From the NCBI GenBank assembly GCA_020347665.1, contig CP070737.1:1580412-1643160 (forward strand): a stretch of 62,749 nt of DNA. Reading direction: 5' to 3'. Shown one piece after another: positions 51,651 to 61,578 of the stretch. How positions within the stretch are numbered: position 1 is the first letter of the stretch; the number at the start of each line of letters is the position of its first letter. The position numbers and the translations under genes were made by a program. This stretch comes from Nitrospiraceae bacterium (lineage in GTDB: Bacteria > Nitrospirota > Thermodesulfovibrionia > Thermodesulfovibrionales > UBA6898). The notes below the pieces were generated by a model that had not been told where the DNA came from, searched no databases, and was given only the letters and a program-made list of their open reading frames with translations.

Positions 51651-53282
51651 GTGTCAACTACGTATAAAGACGCTGCATCATGCTGGAAAGTGATCCTTGC
51701 TGATGCATCTAACAAGAGAACCCTTTTGTCCGATGTTGAACGATTTGCACGGGAAAATACAGAGCCGGCAAACATTGTTTTCGGCACATCCGGCTGGCGC
51801 GGGGAGATAGGAAGTGATTTTACCTTCACTAATGTGCGGATAGTAACCGCTGCTATGGTGGAAATGTTTAAGAGTGGAGACAAACAGGTTATGCAGGCGA
51901 TTGGAGTAAAAGACGTCGATGAAATAAGAAAAAGGGGCGTGATTGTCGGCCATGATAACAGGTTCCTCGGCCCTGAATTCGCATCAGAGGTTCTCGGTAT
52001 TCTTCAGGCAGAAGGTATAAAGACCTGGTATGCAGGAGAAGCCATTTCACCTGAATTTTCTGCCGGTATAGAAATGCTGCATGCTGCATGCTCCATAAAT
52101 CTCACACCGTCACACAATCCTGCCAATTACGCAGGGTGTAAATTCAACCCGTCTGATGGAGGGCCAGCAGGTGCTGAAATCACGTCTATGATAGAAGAAA
52201 TTGCCAATTCCATGATGGATAGCGGCATGAAGCCTGGATCTTCTCCTCCGGAACGAATCGAAAACATTGATCTTACCGCTCTCTACATTGATTACCTGAA
52301 AAAGAGAAAGACTATAGATCTTGGACGGCTTCGCGATTTTTTACGGAAAGGAGACTGCTTTATCTCCGTTGATAATGTCCATGGGGCCACTCGGGGCAGA
52401 ACAACTCGGATCCTCGGTGATTCAGACAAGTTCTCCTATCTGAGGACAGAAGACGATTTTCTTTTCGGCGGTGTTGCTCCGGAACCGTCAGAAGCAAACA
52501 TGGTTGGCGTTGAGCAGGCCCTGAATGCTTCTTCTGCTCCGCTCAAGTTCGGCGTCATTATGGACCCTGACGGTGACCGCATTCGATATGCCGACAGCAG
52601 CATGCAGATTCCCATGAACTACTTCGGTGCCATGGCCCTTCATTTTCTCCATGTGCATAAGGGAATTAATGGGATTGTTGCAAAGTCCGTCGGAACGAGT
52701 AACTTTGTGAATGCCATAGCCCTGAAACTCGGTATCCCGGTTGAAGAGACAAAAGTGGGATTCAAAAACTTCAGGCCGTACCTGTTACAGCACTCGGACA
52801 GGCGTGCTATTGTTGCCTTTGAAGAGTCGGACGGGATATCAGGGTACAATCATACGCTGGAGAAGGATGCAATTTTCGGATTTCTTCTTGCATTGGAGAT
52901 GATCGCTGTAACCGGAAAGAATCTCAGTGAATATCTTGCGGATATCATGGATGAATTCGGTTATTTCTATCCGGACCGTTCAGGTATCGCGGTTGACCGC
53001 TCCCTTACCGGCGAACCCCTGAAACAGAAACTCTCCCGTATTAAAGATACCTACAAGAAGGGGGCGTCATTACGGATTGGCAACACGCGGAGAACCGTAA
53101 CTGATGTTATAACGGTTGACGGAACAAAACTGTTGTTTGACGACGGATCGTGGCTGATGATCAGACCGTCGGGCACAGAGCCGAAGGTGAGGTTTTATAT
53201 CGAAGCGCGGACAGAAGAAAACAAACAGGCAGTATTCGAGACCGCAGAGAGAATGACCAAAGAGGCACTGGGAATGGGATAG
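51651..53282 (+). CDS. Phosphoglucomutase/phosphomannomutase family protein
   Basis: A 543-residue alpha-D-phosphohexomutase. The phosphoserine loop is LTPSHNPANYAG, the metal-binding loop DPDGDRIR, the sugar-binding loop EESDGISGYNH, and the phosphate-binding RPSGTEPKVRFY ends the protein; all four functional loops are intact. GTG start with GGGAGG upstream. Phosphoglucomutase, phosphomannomutase or a bifunctional enzyme cannot be separated by sequence alone. Confidence 0.9.
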   Translation: MSTTYKDAASCWKVILADASNKRTLLSDVERFARENTEPANIVFGTSGWRGEIGSDFTFTNVRIVTAAMVEMFKSGDKQVMQAIGVKDVDEIRKRGVIVGHDNRFLGPEFASEVLGILQAEGIKTWYAGEAISPEFSAGIEMLHAACSINLTPSHNPANYAGCKFNPSDGGPAGAEITSMIEEIANSMMDSGMKPGSSPPERIENIDLTALYIDYLKKRKTIDLGRLRDFLRKGDCFISVDNVHGATRGRTTRILGDSDKFSYLRTEDDFLFGGVAPEPSEANMVGVEQALNASSAPLKFGVIMDPDGDRIRYADSSMQIPMNYFGAMALHFLHVHKGINGIVAKSVGTSNFVNAIALKLGIPVEETKVGFKNFRPYLLQHSDRRAIVAFEESDGISGYNHTLEKDAIFGFLLALEMIAVTGKNLSEYLADIMDEFGYFYPDRSGIAVDRSLTGEPLKQKLSRIKDTYKKGASLRIGNTRRTVTDVITVDGTKLLFDDGSWLMIRPSGTEPKVRFYIEARTEENKQAVFETAERMTKEALGMG

Positions 53283-53540
53283 CTGTCAGTTCACGGTTGA
53301 CAGTTGACAGTTCATGGTTCACAGATAACAGATGCTAGATGTCAGATGACAGATAACTGCTTACTGTTTTTTGTGCCTTTTTCATCCCGTAGTCGCTTTG
53401 CGACTTTACGGGATCGCCGTGCGCCATGAACCTGTTGTTTTTTTGTTTCCTTCTTCCTCTCCCATAACGCCTAACCCCTCACTATCCGTTAAGCTCTTTG
53501 TCTTTTTTGCTATGCGCTAATCGCTTTATGCTATGCGCCT
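53283..53540. repeat. Low-complexity CAGTTGACAGTT-type repeats
   Basis: The gap after the phosphohexomutase is filled with degenerate words (CAGTTCACGGTTGACAGT, TTCACAGATAACAGATG, GCTATGCGCTAATCGC). A hairpin at about 53386-53412 (CCCGTA-GTCGC and GCGAC-TT-TACGGG) lies in it. The same word style forms the ahcY terminator and the MOSC and prmC boundaries. No gene is seen. Confidence 0.55.
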
Positions 53541-53543
53541 TAT

Positions 53544-54287
53544 TCATTTGGTTACTACCGGGCTCGCGTCCTTCCTGAACGGGTTGGTTCTCACAGACAG
53601 AGAATACAGATACGGATAGTCATGCTTCAGGTGCTTCATATAGTCCAGCCATTGCATGATGAGTTGTCCGTACGCACGTTTTATGTCACCGGCAAGATGT
53701 CTCAGGTCAGATTCAGGCAATCCGTCAATATCCTCGCGGGCTTCAAGCTCTTCGCTCAGGTGAAACGTGGCCCAGAGCAGATTCGTGAATGACTCATGTT
53801 CAAGGAGGTTTGGATTTTTCAAAAGTGCGAGTAGAAAACCTCTTTTTGTAACAAGAAAGTCCCGCAATGCTTCAAGGTCTCCTGCTGTGCATTCAATTGA
53901 GGGATCAAATCCCGCTGCATATCCATGAGCAGAGGCAAAGTCACTGTCAGTCCAGTCAGTGCTGATATGAAAATGCCTGCTGATCACGGCATGGTTCCCC
54001 GTACACTGAGAGCAGTATGATATCAGATACTTCCCCACTTCGCTGAAGAATGCCCCGACAAGCATATTCAGTTTCTTCAATAACGACTGTTTTTCCCGAT
54101 GATGCAGAAGACGCTCGATGATAAGCGTAACGAAAAGCACTTCCAGCGGTACAAATGCTATGTCATGAAGCATGAATACAAAAATATGGTGGGAATCCCT
54201 GAAGATAAAATAATGAACAACATAGAAAAATATCGATAATGAAACGAGTAGAATGCCAATCCATATTCTCCAGCTGAATTTTTTCAT
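53544..54287 (-). CDS. Two-helix membrane protein, unknown function
   Basis: A 247-residue protein with two N-terminal membrane helices (about 7-27 and 38-58) and a long helical cytoplasmic part. The ATG at 54287 is chosen because GGGGGTGAT lies directly upstream; the frame continues to an earlier ATG at 54311. Cys- and His-bearing segments (SYCSQCTGNHAVISRHFH) are notable. No family is recognised. It diverges from the transketolase gene. Confidence 0.7.
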   Translation of the reverse strand: MKKFSWRIWIGILLVSLSIFFYVVHYFIFRDSHHIFVFMLHDIAFVPLEVLFVTLIIERLLHHREKQSLLKKLNMLVGAFFSEVGKYLISYCSQCTGNHAVISRHFHISTDWTDSDFASAHGYAAGFDPSIECTAGDLEALRDFLVTKRGFLLALLKNPNLLEHESFTNLLWATFHLSEELEAREDIDGLPESDLRHLAGDIKRAYGQLIMQWLDYMKHLKHDYPYLYSLSVRTNPFRKDASPVVTK

Positions 54288-54503
54288 GATCACCCCCTGT
54301 AACCTATGCATGTAACATCCGTGTGTTTCGCATTACGGAACAAAACGACAAACTGGAATATTCAATGCATGATATTCCCGGTTATATGGGAAAATATTTA
54401 ACAGTATATTATCATATTGACCTGTTGAAGATTTTTTTTGTACCATCAAACAGTCCCGTACTACTCTCTCACTCAGGCTATTTTAACGATCGGAGGTATT
54501 TAC

Positions 54504-56501
54504 GTGAAAAAAATGAATCTTGACGAGCTCTGCATCAATACCATCCGTATGCTGTCTGCAGATGCTGTTCAAAAGGCCAATTCCGGGCATCCGGGTATGC
54601 CGATGGGTGATGCGGCAATGGCATATGTATTATGGACCAGGTTTTTGAAGCACAATCCCAAAAATCCGTTCTGGCAGAACAGGGACCGGTTTGTTCTTTC
54701 TGCCGGTCATGGATCAATGCTCCTGTACAGTCTCCTCCACCTTACCGGCCACCGTATATCCCTGAAGGACATAAAAAACTTCCGTCAGTGGGAGAGCACA
54801 ACCCCCGGACATCCTGAGTACTGCCTGCGCTGCGGCATAGAGACAACCACCGGTCCTCTGGGACAGGGTTTTGGAACCGGTGTCGGCATGGCCATTGGAC
54901 AACGCTATCTGGCTGACATGTTTAATAGGCCGGGGCATAAGATTGTTGATTATTTCATCTACGCGATTACGAGCGATGGTGATATGATGGAAGGCATCTC
55001 TTCCGAGGCTGCCTCTCTTGCAGGGCATCTCGGACTTGGCAAACTCATTTACCTCTACTCGGACAATAAGATATCAATTGATGGTCCTACAAACCTGAGC
55101 TTTACGGAAAATGTCGGTGCGCGGTTCAGGGCGTATAAATGGCATGTACAAAAAGTGGACGGGAATGATCTGAAACAGGTTGAGACAGCGATCAGGCGGG
55201 CTCAGAAGGAAATAAAAAGACCGTCTCTTATCATCGCGCGCACGCACATCGGGTACGGCAGCCCCAACAAACACGACACTGCTGATGCTCATGGCGCTCC
55301 GCTTGGTCAGGAAGAACTGAAGCTCACCAAAGAACAGTTCGGCTGGCCCCAGAAGAAATTCCATATACCGAAAAAGGCCCTGCTTCATTTTCGCACGGCA
55401 GTCGCCGCAGGAAACAAAACAGAGAACGCATGGCAGAACATGTTCAAAAAATATAAAAAACACTACCCTTCCCTTGCAAAACAGTGGAACATGATGAAAA
55501 AAGGAGATCAGGCGAGATCAGTCAGAAAATATCTTCCTGTATTCAAACCGGCTGACGGACCACTGGCAACGCGCAGCGCATCTGGCAAGGTACTAAATAA
55601 TATAGCCGACCATGTTCCGCAATTAATAGGCGGTTCAGCAGACCTGACGCCATCCAACAATACATATCTGAAGAATTATCCGAATTTTAATAAAAAGAAA
55701 GGCGGCCGCAACCTGCATTTCGGCGTCAGGGAACATGGCATGGGTGCGGCCCTGAATGGCATGGCCCTCAGTAACATGCTTATTCCATACGGCGGGACTT
55801 TTCTGATATTTTCTGATTATATGCGACCCGCTATACGCATTGCCGCGCTTCTGGAGACTCAGGTAATTTATGTATTCACCCATGACTCGGTTGGTCTGGG
55901 AGAAGACGGCCCAACACACCAGCCTATAGGGCATCTCACCAGCCTCAGGGCAATGCCCGGATTAACAGTGATCAGGCCTGCAGATGCAAACGAAACAGCG
56001 GTTGCGTGGGAGATTGCCCTTGGACACACGAACGGGCCTGTGGCCTTGATTCTGACCCGGCAAAAACTCCCTGTCATTGACAGAAAGAAATACGCATCTG
56101 CTTCAGGGGTCAAAAAAGGCGGCTATATCCTCGCTGATTCCGGCAAAAAACCGGAGCTGGTCCTGATCGCATCCGGATCTGAAGTGCCTCTTGCCCTTGC
56201 GGCGTTCGAGCAGTTAGCCGTTGAAGGAAAGAAGGTCCGTCTGGTCAATCTTGCTTCGTTCGAACTCTTTGATAAACAGAGTACAGGGTATAAAAACAGC
56301 GTCCTCCCCCCGGCAGTCGAAAAGAGGCTCGCGATTGAAGCTGCCTCATCATTAAGCATGTATAAATATGTTGGTCTCAAGGGAGATGTTGTTGGCATTG
56401 ACCGGTTCGGAGCTTCTGCTCCGGCCAGTGTTATTTTCTCAAACCTTGGATTTACTGTTCATAACATTGTGAAGCGCGCAGATCGGCTATTGAAATCATG
56501 A
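54504..56501 (+). CDS. tkt: Transketolase
   Basis: Thiamine-diphosphate enzyme of the pentose phosphate pathway, 665 residues. It shows [37 protein letters not shown], the ThDP/Mg loop [20 protein letters not shown] with SDNKISIDG, and [20 protein letters not shown]. The GTG at 54504 is preferred because GGAGG lies 8 bases upstream and the length then matches the family. rpiB overlaps its end by ATGA, giving a pentose phosphate pair. Confidence 0.96.
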   Translation: MKKMNLDELCINTIRMLSADAVQKANSGHPGMPMGDAAMAYVLWTRFLKHNPKNPFWQNRDRFVLSAGHGSMLLYSLLHLTGHRISLKDIKNFRQWESTTPGHPEYCLRCGIETTTGPLGQGFGTGVGMAIGQRYLADMFNRPGHKIVDYFIYAITSDGDMMEGISSEAASLAGHLGLGKLIYLYSDNKISIDGPTNLSFTENVGARFRAYKWHVQKVDGNDLKQVETAIRRAQKEIKRPSLIIARTHIGYGSPNKHDTADAHGAPLGQEELKLTKEQFGWPQKKFHIPKKALLHFRTAVAAGNKTENAWQNMFKKYKKHYPSLAKQWNMMKKGDQARSVRKYLPVFKPADGPLATRSASGKVLNNIADHVPQLIGGSADLTPSNNTYLKNYPNFNKKKGGRNLHFGVREHGMGAALNGMALSNMLIPYGGTFLIFSDYMRPAIRIAALLETQVIYVFTHDSVGLGEDGPTHQPIGHLTSLRAMPGLTVIRPADANETAVAWEIALGHTNGPVALILTRQKLPVIDRKKYASASGVKKGGYILADSGKKPELVLIASGSEVPLALAAFEQLAVEGKKVRLVNLASFELFDKQSTGYKNSVLPPAVEKRLAIEAASSLSMYKYVGLKGDVVGIDRFGASAPASVIFSNLGFTVHNIVKRADRLLKS

Positions 56502-56950
56502 AACTGGTTATTGGCGCAGATCATGGCGGGTTTTCTCTCAAAAAGGACGTCGTTGTTTATGCCAGGAGCTTGAAGCATACTGTCATTGATGTGGGAAGCC
56601 ATTCATCTGATCCGTCCGATTATCCTGATTTTGCACTCGCGGTTGCTGAGACCATAACGCATAGAAAAGCAAAAAGAGGTATTCTCATCTGTGGTAGCGG
56701 CGTCGGTGCCTGTATCGCGGCGAACAAATTCCCCGGCATACGGGCATCAGTATGCCACGATACGTTCTCAGCCCGACAGGGCGTTGAGGATGATGACATG
56801 AACGTACTCTGTCTCGGCGCCCGGGTAATAGGACCGCAGCTGGCTTCAGAGATCATCCGGGCATTTCTTAGTGCCCGATTTTCAAATGCTGCACGCCATA
56901 AAAGAAGGCTTAACAAAGTTCTTGCGATTGAAAAATCTTTTTCGAAGTAA
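56498..56950 (+). CDS. rpiB: Ribose 5-phosphate isomerase B
   Basis: A 150-residue RpiB/LacAB protein that interconverts ribose 5-phosphate and ribulose 5-phosphate. [12 protein letters not shown] begins the protein; the active-site segment [20 protein letters not shown] contains the catalytic Cys, with GSGVG where most read [25 protein letters not shown] is typical. It overlaps tkt by 4 bases, so the two are translated together. Confidence 0.94.
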   Translation: MKLVIGADHGGFSLKKDVVVYARSLKHTVIDVGSHSSDPSDYPDFALAVAETITHRKAKRGILICGSGVGACIAANKFPGIRASVCHDTFSARQGVEDDDMNVLCLGARVIGPQLASEIIRAFLSARFSNAARHKRRLNKVLAIEKSFSK

Positions 56951-56960
56951 ACCCCGTACC

Positions 56961-56993
56961 ACACACGTGTGTACCTGTCTGCCGTCAGGCAGG
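56961..56993. repeat. Palindrome pair after rpiB
   Basis: ACACACGTGTGT (56961-56972) is a perfect 12-bp palindrome; CCTGTCTGCCGTCAGGCAGG (56974-56993) is another member of the CCTG-CAGG repeat family. Both lie in the short gap before the penicillin-binding protein gene. Confidence 0.55.
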
Positions 56994-57017
56994 AGTAACG
57001 ACCGTCATACGGCTAAA

Positions 57018-57046
57018 TTCACCTGGCTTTGAGACTGCTGTATAAT
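57018..57046 (+). promoter_or_regulatory. Promoter immediately before the PBP gene
   Basis: TTCACC (57018-57023) and consensus TATAAT (57041-57046) are 17 bases apart. The predicted start near 57053 lies only about 4 bases before the ATG at 57057, so the mRNA may be nearly leaderless. Confidence 0.5.
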
Positions 57047-57056
57047 AAGAATACCC

Positions 57057-58877
57057 ATGTCGAGACTTGAAGAAGAATTAACTACTGCCAACAAAAGATT
57101 AAATAAAGTACGCATTGCGGCCTTTCTGGTCTTCTGCGTTGTTGCAGGGGTTATGGGCGGCAGTATGTTCTGGGCACTCTCAGGCCTGCCAAGCATCAGT
57201 GCCCTGGAGCAATATGTCCCGTTAGAGTCTTCCAAAATTTACGCAAGCGATGGAAAACTTCTGGCTGAGCTCTACTATGAGCGTCGCACCTTCATACCGC
57301 ATTATGAAATTCCGGATATGGTCAAAAAGGCATTTGTTTCCATTGAGGATGTGCGCTTCTATTCGCACCCCGGAGTAGATATACGTGGTATCTTAAGGGC
57401 CCTTTGGCAGGATATCAAGGCACGCAGCATCGTTCAGGGCGGAAGCACCATTACTCAGCAGCTTGCAAAAATGTTATTTTTGAAACCTGAAAAATCCATA
57501 ATGAGAAAGATAAAGGAAGCCATTATTTCGGTTCAGATAGAAAAAAAATATACGAAAGACGAAATCCTGGGTCTGTATTTAAACCAGACATATTTCGGAA
57601 CACGGGCTTTTGGTATAGAGGCGGCTGCGAGAGCCTATTTTGGAAAATCCATCAGGGAGGTCACCATCTCTGAATCAGCGTTACTTGCTACCCTTCCGAA
57701 AGCACCTTCTTTATACTCTCCATTCAGGAATCCTGAACGATCCCAAAAAAGGCGTACGTTGGTCTTACAATCAATGTTACGTCTCAATCATATTACTCAG
57801 GAACAGTATGAAGCAGCGCTGAAGGAACCTCTTCCCGTATCTCCTCATTTCAGAAAGTATGACGCTCCCTATTTCATAGAGTTTTTGAAAAAAAAGCTTG
57901 AAAGGAAATACGGCACCGGGATTTATAAGTCAGGCTATAAAATTTATTCTACCATTGATTCTAAAATGCAGCGTAGTGCTGAAGAGGCTCTCAGAAACGG
58001 AATAAAAACCATTGAAAAAAGAGTGAAGCCCGAAATTCAGGGTGCGCTTGTAGCGATAGACATTCGTTCCGGACAGATCAAGGCAATGGTCGGTGGGTTT
58101 GACTTCTGGGAAACACAGTTCAACAGGGCAACTCAGGCTATGAGACAACCCGGTTCCGCATTCAAACCATTTGTGTATCTGACTGCTTTTGAACAGGGGA
58201 TGTCGTATGAAGATGTTATTTATGATGTTCCGACCACCTTCGTCGGTTCAAATCCTGATGAGGAGTGGTCCCCTGAAAATTACGACAGGGAATATTTTGG
58301 TGAGGTCACCCTCAAAACAGCCCTCGCAAAATCGCTGAATGCTGCAACGGTAAATCTTGCAAGTATAATCGGGGTTACTCCTATTATTGATACGGCAAAA
58401 AGGGTCGGGATTAAAAGCAAGCTGTATCCTTATATTTCGATTGCATTGGGTGCATCGGACCTTTCCTTAATAGAGCTGGTCAGGGCATATTCAGTCTTTG
58501 CAACAGGACGAAAGGTAGAGCTCATTCCGTATGACAGGATTGAAAACAGGGACAGAATCATTATCGATGAGCTGTTTACCAGGCATACAAATGTAGTAGA
58601 TGAAGGCTCGCTCTATCAGATAAAAGTACTGCTGGAGGCAGTCGTTAATGAAGGAACAGGGACTCAGGCCAAGGCTATCGGGAGACCGGTATTTGGAAAA
58701 ACCGGCACAACGAATGACTATAGAGACGCGTGGTTTATCGGGTTCGATGACCGGTTAGTTGTCGGCGTATGGATTGGACGCGATGATCATCGTCCCATCG
58801 GCAGAAAAGAGACCGGTGCCCGCGCTGCGCTCCCGATATGGATTGACTTCATGAAAAGAACAGGGCCCTCGTCCTGA
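57057..58877 (+). CDS. Class A penicillin-binding protein (PBP1A family)
   Basis: A 606-residue bifunctional peptidoglycan synthase. One membrane helix (about 18-42) anchors it. The glycosyltransferase domain has VSIEDVRFYSHPGVD with its catalytic Glu, GGSTITQQLAKMLFL and KIKEAIISVQIEKKY. The transpeptidase domain has SxxK in RQPGSAFKPF, SxN in KSLNAAT and KTG in FGKTGTTNDYRDAWF. No ribosome site precedes the ATG; see the promoter entry. It is somewhat shorter than E. coli PBP1A and lacks the extra OB domain. Confidence 0.94.
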   Translation: MSRLEEELTTANKRLNKVRIAAFLVFCVVAGVMGGSMFWALSGLPSISALEQYVPLESSKIYASDGKLLAELYYERRTFIPHYEIPDMVKKAFVSIEDVRFYSHPGVDIRGILRALWQDIKARSIVQGGSTITQQLAKMLFLKPEKSIMRKIKEAIISVQIEKKYTKDEILGLYLNQTYFGTRAFGIEAAARAYFGKSIREVTISESALLATLPKAPSLYSPFRNPERSQKRRTLVLQSMLRLNHITQEQYEAALKEPLPVSPHFRKYDAPYFIEFLKKKLERKYGTGIYKSGYKIYSTIDSKMQRSAEEALRNGIKTIEKRVKPEIQGALVAIDIRSGQIKAMVGGFDFWETQFNRATQAMRQPGSAFKPFVYLTAFEQGMSYEDVIYDVPTTFVGSNPDEEWSPENYDREYFGEVTLKTALAKSLNAATVNLASIIGVTPIIDTAKRVGIKSKLYPYISIALGASDLSLIELVRAYSVFATGRKVELIPYDRIENRDRIIIDELFTRHTNVVDEGSLYQIKVLLEAVVNEGTGTQAKAIGRPVFGKTGTTNDYRDAWFIGFDDRLVVGVWIGRDDHRPIGRKETGARAALPIWIDFMKRTGPSS

Positions 58878-58896
58878 AGATGAGCCCCCGTTCTTT
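58854..58896. terminator. Probable bidirectional terminator
   Basis: AAAAGAAC (58854-58861) pairs with GTTCTTT (58890-58896), with an inner GGG/CCC block and mismatches, between the convergent PBP and PpiC-type genes. A- and T-rich ends suit termination in both directions. Confidence 0.4.
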
Positions 58897-58940
58897 GCGT
58901 GCACGCTGTTGTGAGCCGGTGTTACTACACACCGCAGATT

Positions 58941-60131
58941 CTATTGTTTGGAAGAATCTTCCGGATTCTCTTTTCGATCAGCTGACTGAGCTTCTTTGGT
59001 TTCCGGAGATGTCTCGGCATCGCCGCCCGCGGGCTTTTCTGCCTCGGGTTTTGCAGGAGCTTCAGTCTTCTCTTCCACATCCTTTTCAATCACCGCATCA
59101 GGTTTCTCCGGCACTTCATCGTTCTCTTTCACAGCCTTCTCAATCACCGCATCAGGTTTCTCCGGCACTTCATCCTTCTCTTCCACAGCCTTCTCAATCA
59201 CCGCGTCAGGTTTCTCCGGCACTCCGGCCTTCTCTTCCACGGGTTCCTGGATAATCTCCTCAGGCGTTTCCTCTTTAAATGCCTTAGCCAGGGAGTCAGT
59301 GTTAATCGTTACTTTATATTTCTTTTTAATATCCTCGATATACGTGTCAAAAACTGTTTTCTGTTTGTCGCTGGTTATTTTTTGAACAATCATATCTTTT
59401 ACTTTTTCGAATTCAACTGCAGGACCTGTTTTCACATCAAGAACTTTTATAATATGGTATCCAAAGGGCGTCTTCACCGGGTCACTGACTTCTCCGGTAT
59501 TGAGATGGAATGCTGCATCTTCAAATTCAGGAACCATCTGCCCGCGGGAAAAATATCCAAGGTCTCCACCTTTAACTGCCGAGGCCGTATCTATTGAGAC
59601 TGCTTTTGCGACTTCAGAGAACCGCTCACCTTCTTTCAACCTCTGGAGCACCTGTTTCGCTTCTTCCTCGGTTTTAACAAGTATATGGCTTGCCTTTATT
59701 TCGTGCGGTGCTGAAAACTCCGCCTGATGACTTTCGAAAAAATCCCTGATCTCCTGGTCAGATACCGTTGACTTCTCAAGCACTTCCTGCTCAAAAAGTG
59801 CGGAAATAAGCGTCAATTTCTTGAATTCCTCCAGTCTTTTCTGATATTCAGCATCTTTTTCAAGGCCTTTCTTAATGGCTTCCTGATAGAGCAATTCTTT
59901 CTTTACCATTTCATCGAGAAAGCGCTGTTTTCCTTCTTCGCCTTCGAACATTGCCTGCGCATACGGTGGCAATGCCTGAAATTCCCTGTCAAAATCCTCA
60001 TGTGTTATTACTGTTTGACCAATTTTCGCAAAATACGATTCATCAACTTTCTCTACTTCTTTCTTTTTGCAGGAAACAACCACTACCATAATGAGAACCA
60101 AGAGAATTACCAAAACCGATTTCTTCATCAT
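58941..60131 (-). CDS. PpiC/parvulin-type peptidyl-prolyl isomerase lipoprotein
   Basis: A 396-residue periplasmic foldase. A lipoprotein signal ends VVVSCKKK. A SurA/PrsA-like chaperone region (FDREFQALPPYAQAMFEGEE) precedes a parvulin domain at about 145-240 (IKASHILVKTEEEAKQVLQR, GGDLGYFSRGQMVPEFEDAA, TPFGYHIIKV). The C-terminal 100 residues are a low-complexity Glu/Lys/Pro tail with an 18-residue tandem repeat. The tail could span the periplasm or tether the protein. It is convergent with the PBP gene. Confidence 0.9.
   Translation of the reverse strand: MMKKSVLVILLVLIMVVVVSCKKKEVEKVDESYFAKIGQTVITHEDFDREFQALPPYAQAMFEGEEGKQRFLDEMVKKELLYQEAIKKGLEKDAEYQKRLEEFKKLTLISALFEQEVLEKSTVSDQEIRDFFESHQAEFSAPHEIKASHILVKTEEEAKQVLQRLKEGERFSEVAKAVSIDTASAVKGGDLGYFSRGQMVPEFEDAAFHLNTGEVSDPVKTPFGYHIIKVLDVKTGPAVEFEKVKDMIVQKITSDKQKTVFDTYIEDIKKKYKVTINTDSLAKAFKEETPEEIIQEPVEEKAGVPEKPDAVIEKAVEEKDEVPEKPDAVIEKAVKENDEVPEKPDAVIEKDVEEKTEAPAKPEAEKPAGGDAETSPETKEAQSADRKENPEDSSKQ
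59079..59240 (-). repeat. 54-bp tandem repeat in the isomerase gene
   Basis: Three near-identical 54-bp units encode residues 298-351 of the PpiC-type protein (VEEKDEVPEKPDAVIEKA consensus), followed by a diverged fourth. The high DNA identity between units suggests recent expansion. Confidence 0.85.
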
Positions 60132-60272
60132 ATACCCCCAAGAGTAAGCTTGCTATGTATAACATACACTGTTTATTGTCTTTAGGTACTATTTATAGCA
60201 TATACAGCTAAATATGTATACCGTTTTTGACATGAAAATAATTTTTATGATAAATTAAAAAGCTCTTTCTTT

Positions 60273-61559
60273 ATGAAAAAAACCTTCAAATCAAAAACCC
60301 TATATAAGGCTGCCCGTTCTTTTATCCCTGGCGGCGTGAACAGCCCTGTTCGGGCTTTCAAGGCCGTGGGAAGCACACCATTTTTCATTTCACGTGCAAA
60401 AGGTTCGAAGATTTACGATGTTGATGGTAATTCCTATATAGATTACGTTCTTTCATGGGGACCCATGATCCTTGGGCATGCGCATCCAAAGGTGGTACAG
60501 GCAATAAAAAAGGCTGCAGAAAAAGGCACCAGTTATGGCGCGCCCACACCACTGGAAACTGAACTCGCCCGTCTTCTCTTAACAATATATCCTTCAATGA
60601 GTATGGTGCGGATGGTCAACTCAGGCACTGAAGCAACGATGAGCGCGATCAGAGTTGCACGGGGGTTTACCGGACGGGATAAGATAATCAAATTTGAAGG
60701 GTGTTACCACGGTCATGCTGACGGTCTTCTCGTTAGGGCAGGATCAGGGGCAACAACATTTGGTGTTCCCGATAGCCCCGGAGTACCCGCATCATATGCC
60801 AGAAATACTATTACGATTCCGTTCAACGATATCACTGCCGCCAAAAGAATAGTTGAAAAAGAATGGCGCTCCATCGCCTGTGTGATACTCGAACCCGTGG
60901 TCGGCAACATCGGTTGTGTCTTGCCAAAACCGTCATTCCTTGAAACGCTCAGGACTATAACAAAAAAATCAGGCATTGTTCTTATTTTCGACGAGGTTAT
61001 GACCGGATTCAGGGTTGCCCTTGGGGGAGCACAGCACTATTATGGCATTAGACCTGATATGACATGCCTCGGCAAAGTGATCGGCGGTGGACTGCCTGTT
61101 GGAGCGTATGGGGGGAGAAAGGATATCATGTCTTCTGTCTCCCCTGAAGGACCGGTATACCAGGCCGGCACCTTGTCCGGGAATCCCCTTGCCATGACTG
61201 CAGGCATTACCACGATCAACGAACTGTTGAAAAAAAGGACGTATAACACATTGGAAAAGAATTCTTCTCATCTCGAAGAAGGATTGGTCGATGCCGCCCG
61301 GAAAGCAGGTGTCAGAACCCGTTTTTATCGGGCAGGCAGTATGTTCTGCACGTATTTCACTGATCAGGACGTATTTGATTATACAAGCGCAAAAACCGCC
61401 GACACAAAGAAATTTGCCCGTTTTTTTAAAGGGATGCTGGAGAAGGGCGTGAACCTTGCACCATCCCAGTTTGAAGCTGGATTTATGTCTCTTGCGCATA
61501 CGTCATCAGATATAGATAAATCAATAGAAGCGGCGTACGAAACGCTTAAAAAGTTGTAA
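60273..61559 (+). CDS. hemL: Glutamate-1-semialdehyde 2,1-aminomutase
   Basis: PLP enzyme that makes 5-aminolevulinate, the haem precursor, in the C5 pathway. The 428 residues contain [56 protein letters not shown] and the PLP lysine in [16 protein letters not shown]. It precedes the 11-haem cytochrome gene by 19 bases, an apt pairing of haem supply and demand. Confidence 0.96.
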   Translation: MKKTFKSKTLYKAARSFIPGGVNSPVRAFKAVGSTPFFISRAKGSKIYDVDGNSYIDYVLSWGPMILGHAHPKVVQAIKKAAEKGTSYGAPTPLETELARLLLTIYPSMSMVRMVNSGTEATMSAIRVARGFTGRDKIIKFEGCYHGHADGLLVRAGSGATTFGVPDSPGVPASYARNTITIPFNDITAAKRIVEKEWRSIACVILEPVVGNIGCVLPKPSFLETLRTITKKSGIVLIFDEVMTGFRVALGGAQHYYGIRPDMTCLGKVIGGGLPVGAYGGRKDIMSSVSPEGPVYQAGTLSGNPLAMTAGITTINELLKKRTYNTLEKNSSHLEEGLVDAARKAGVRTRFYRAGSMFCTYFTDQDVFDYTSAKTADTKKFARFFKGMLEKGVNLAPSQFEAGFMSLAHTSSDIDKSIEAAYETLKKL

Positions 61560-61578
61560 TTGTTTCAGGGGAGGGAAC

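Noticed and set aside
58880-59254. 124-codon plus-strand frame with repeated PSLPQPSQSPHQVSPAL
   Set aside because: It is antisense to the 54-bp tandem repeat of the PpiC-type gene, which explains the apparent protein repeat.
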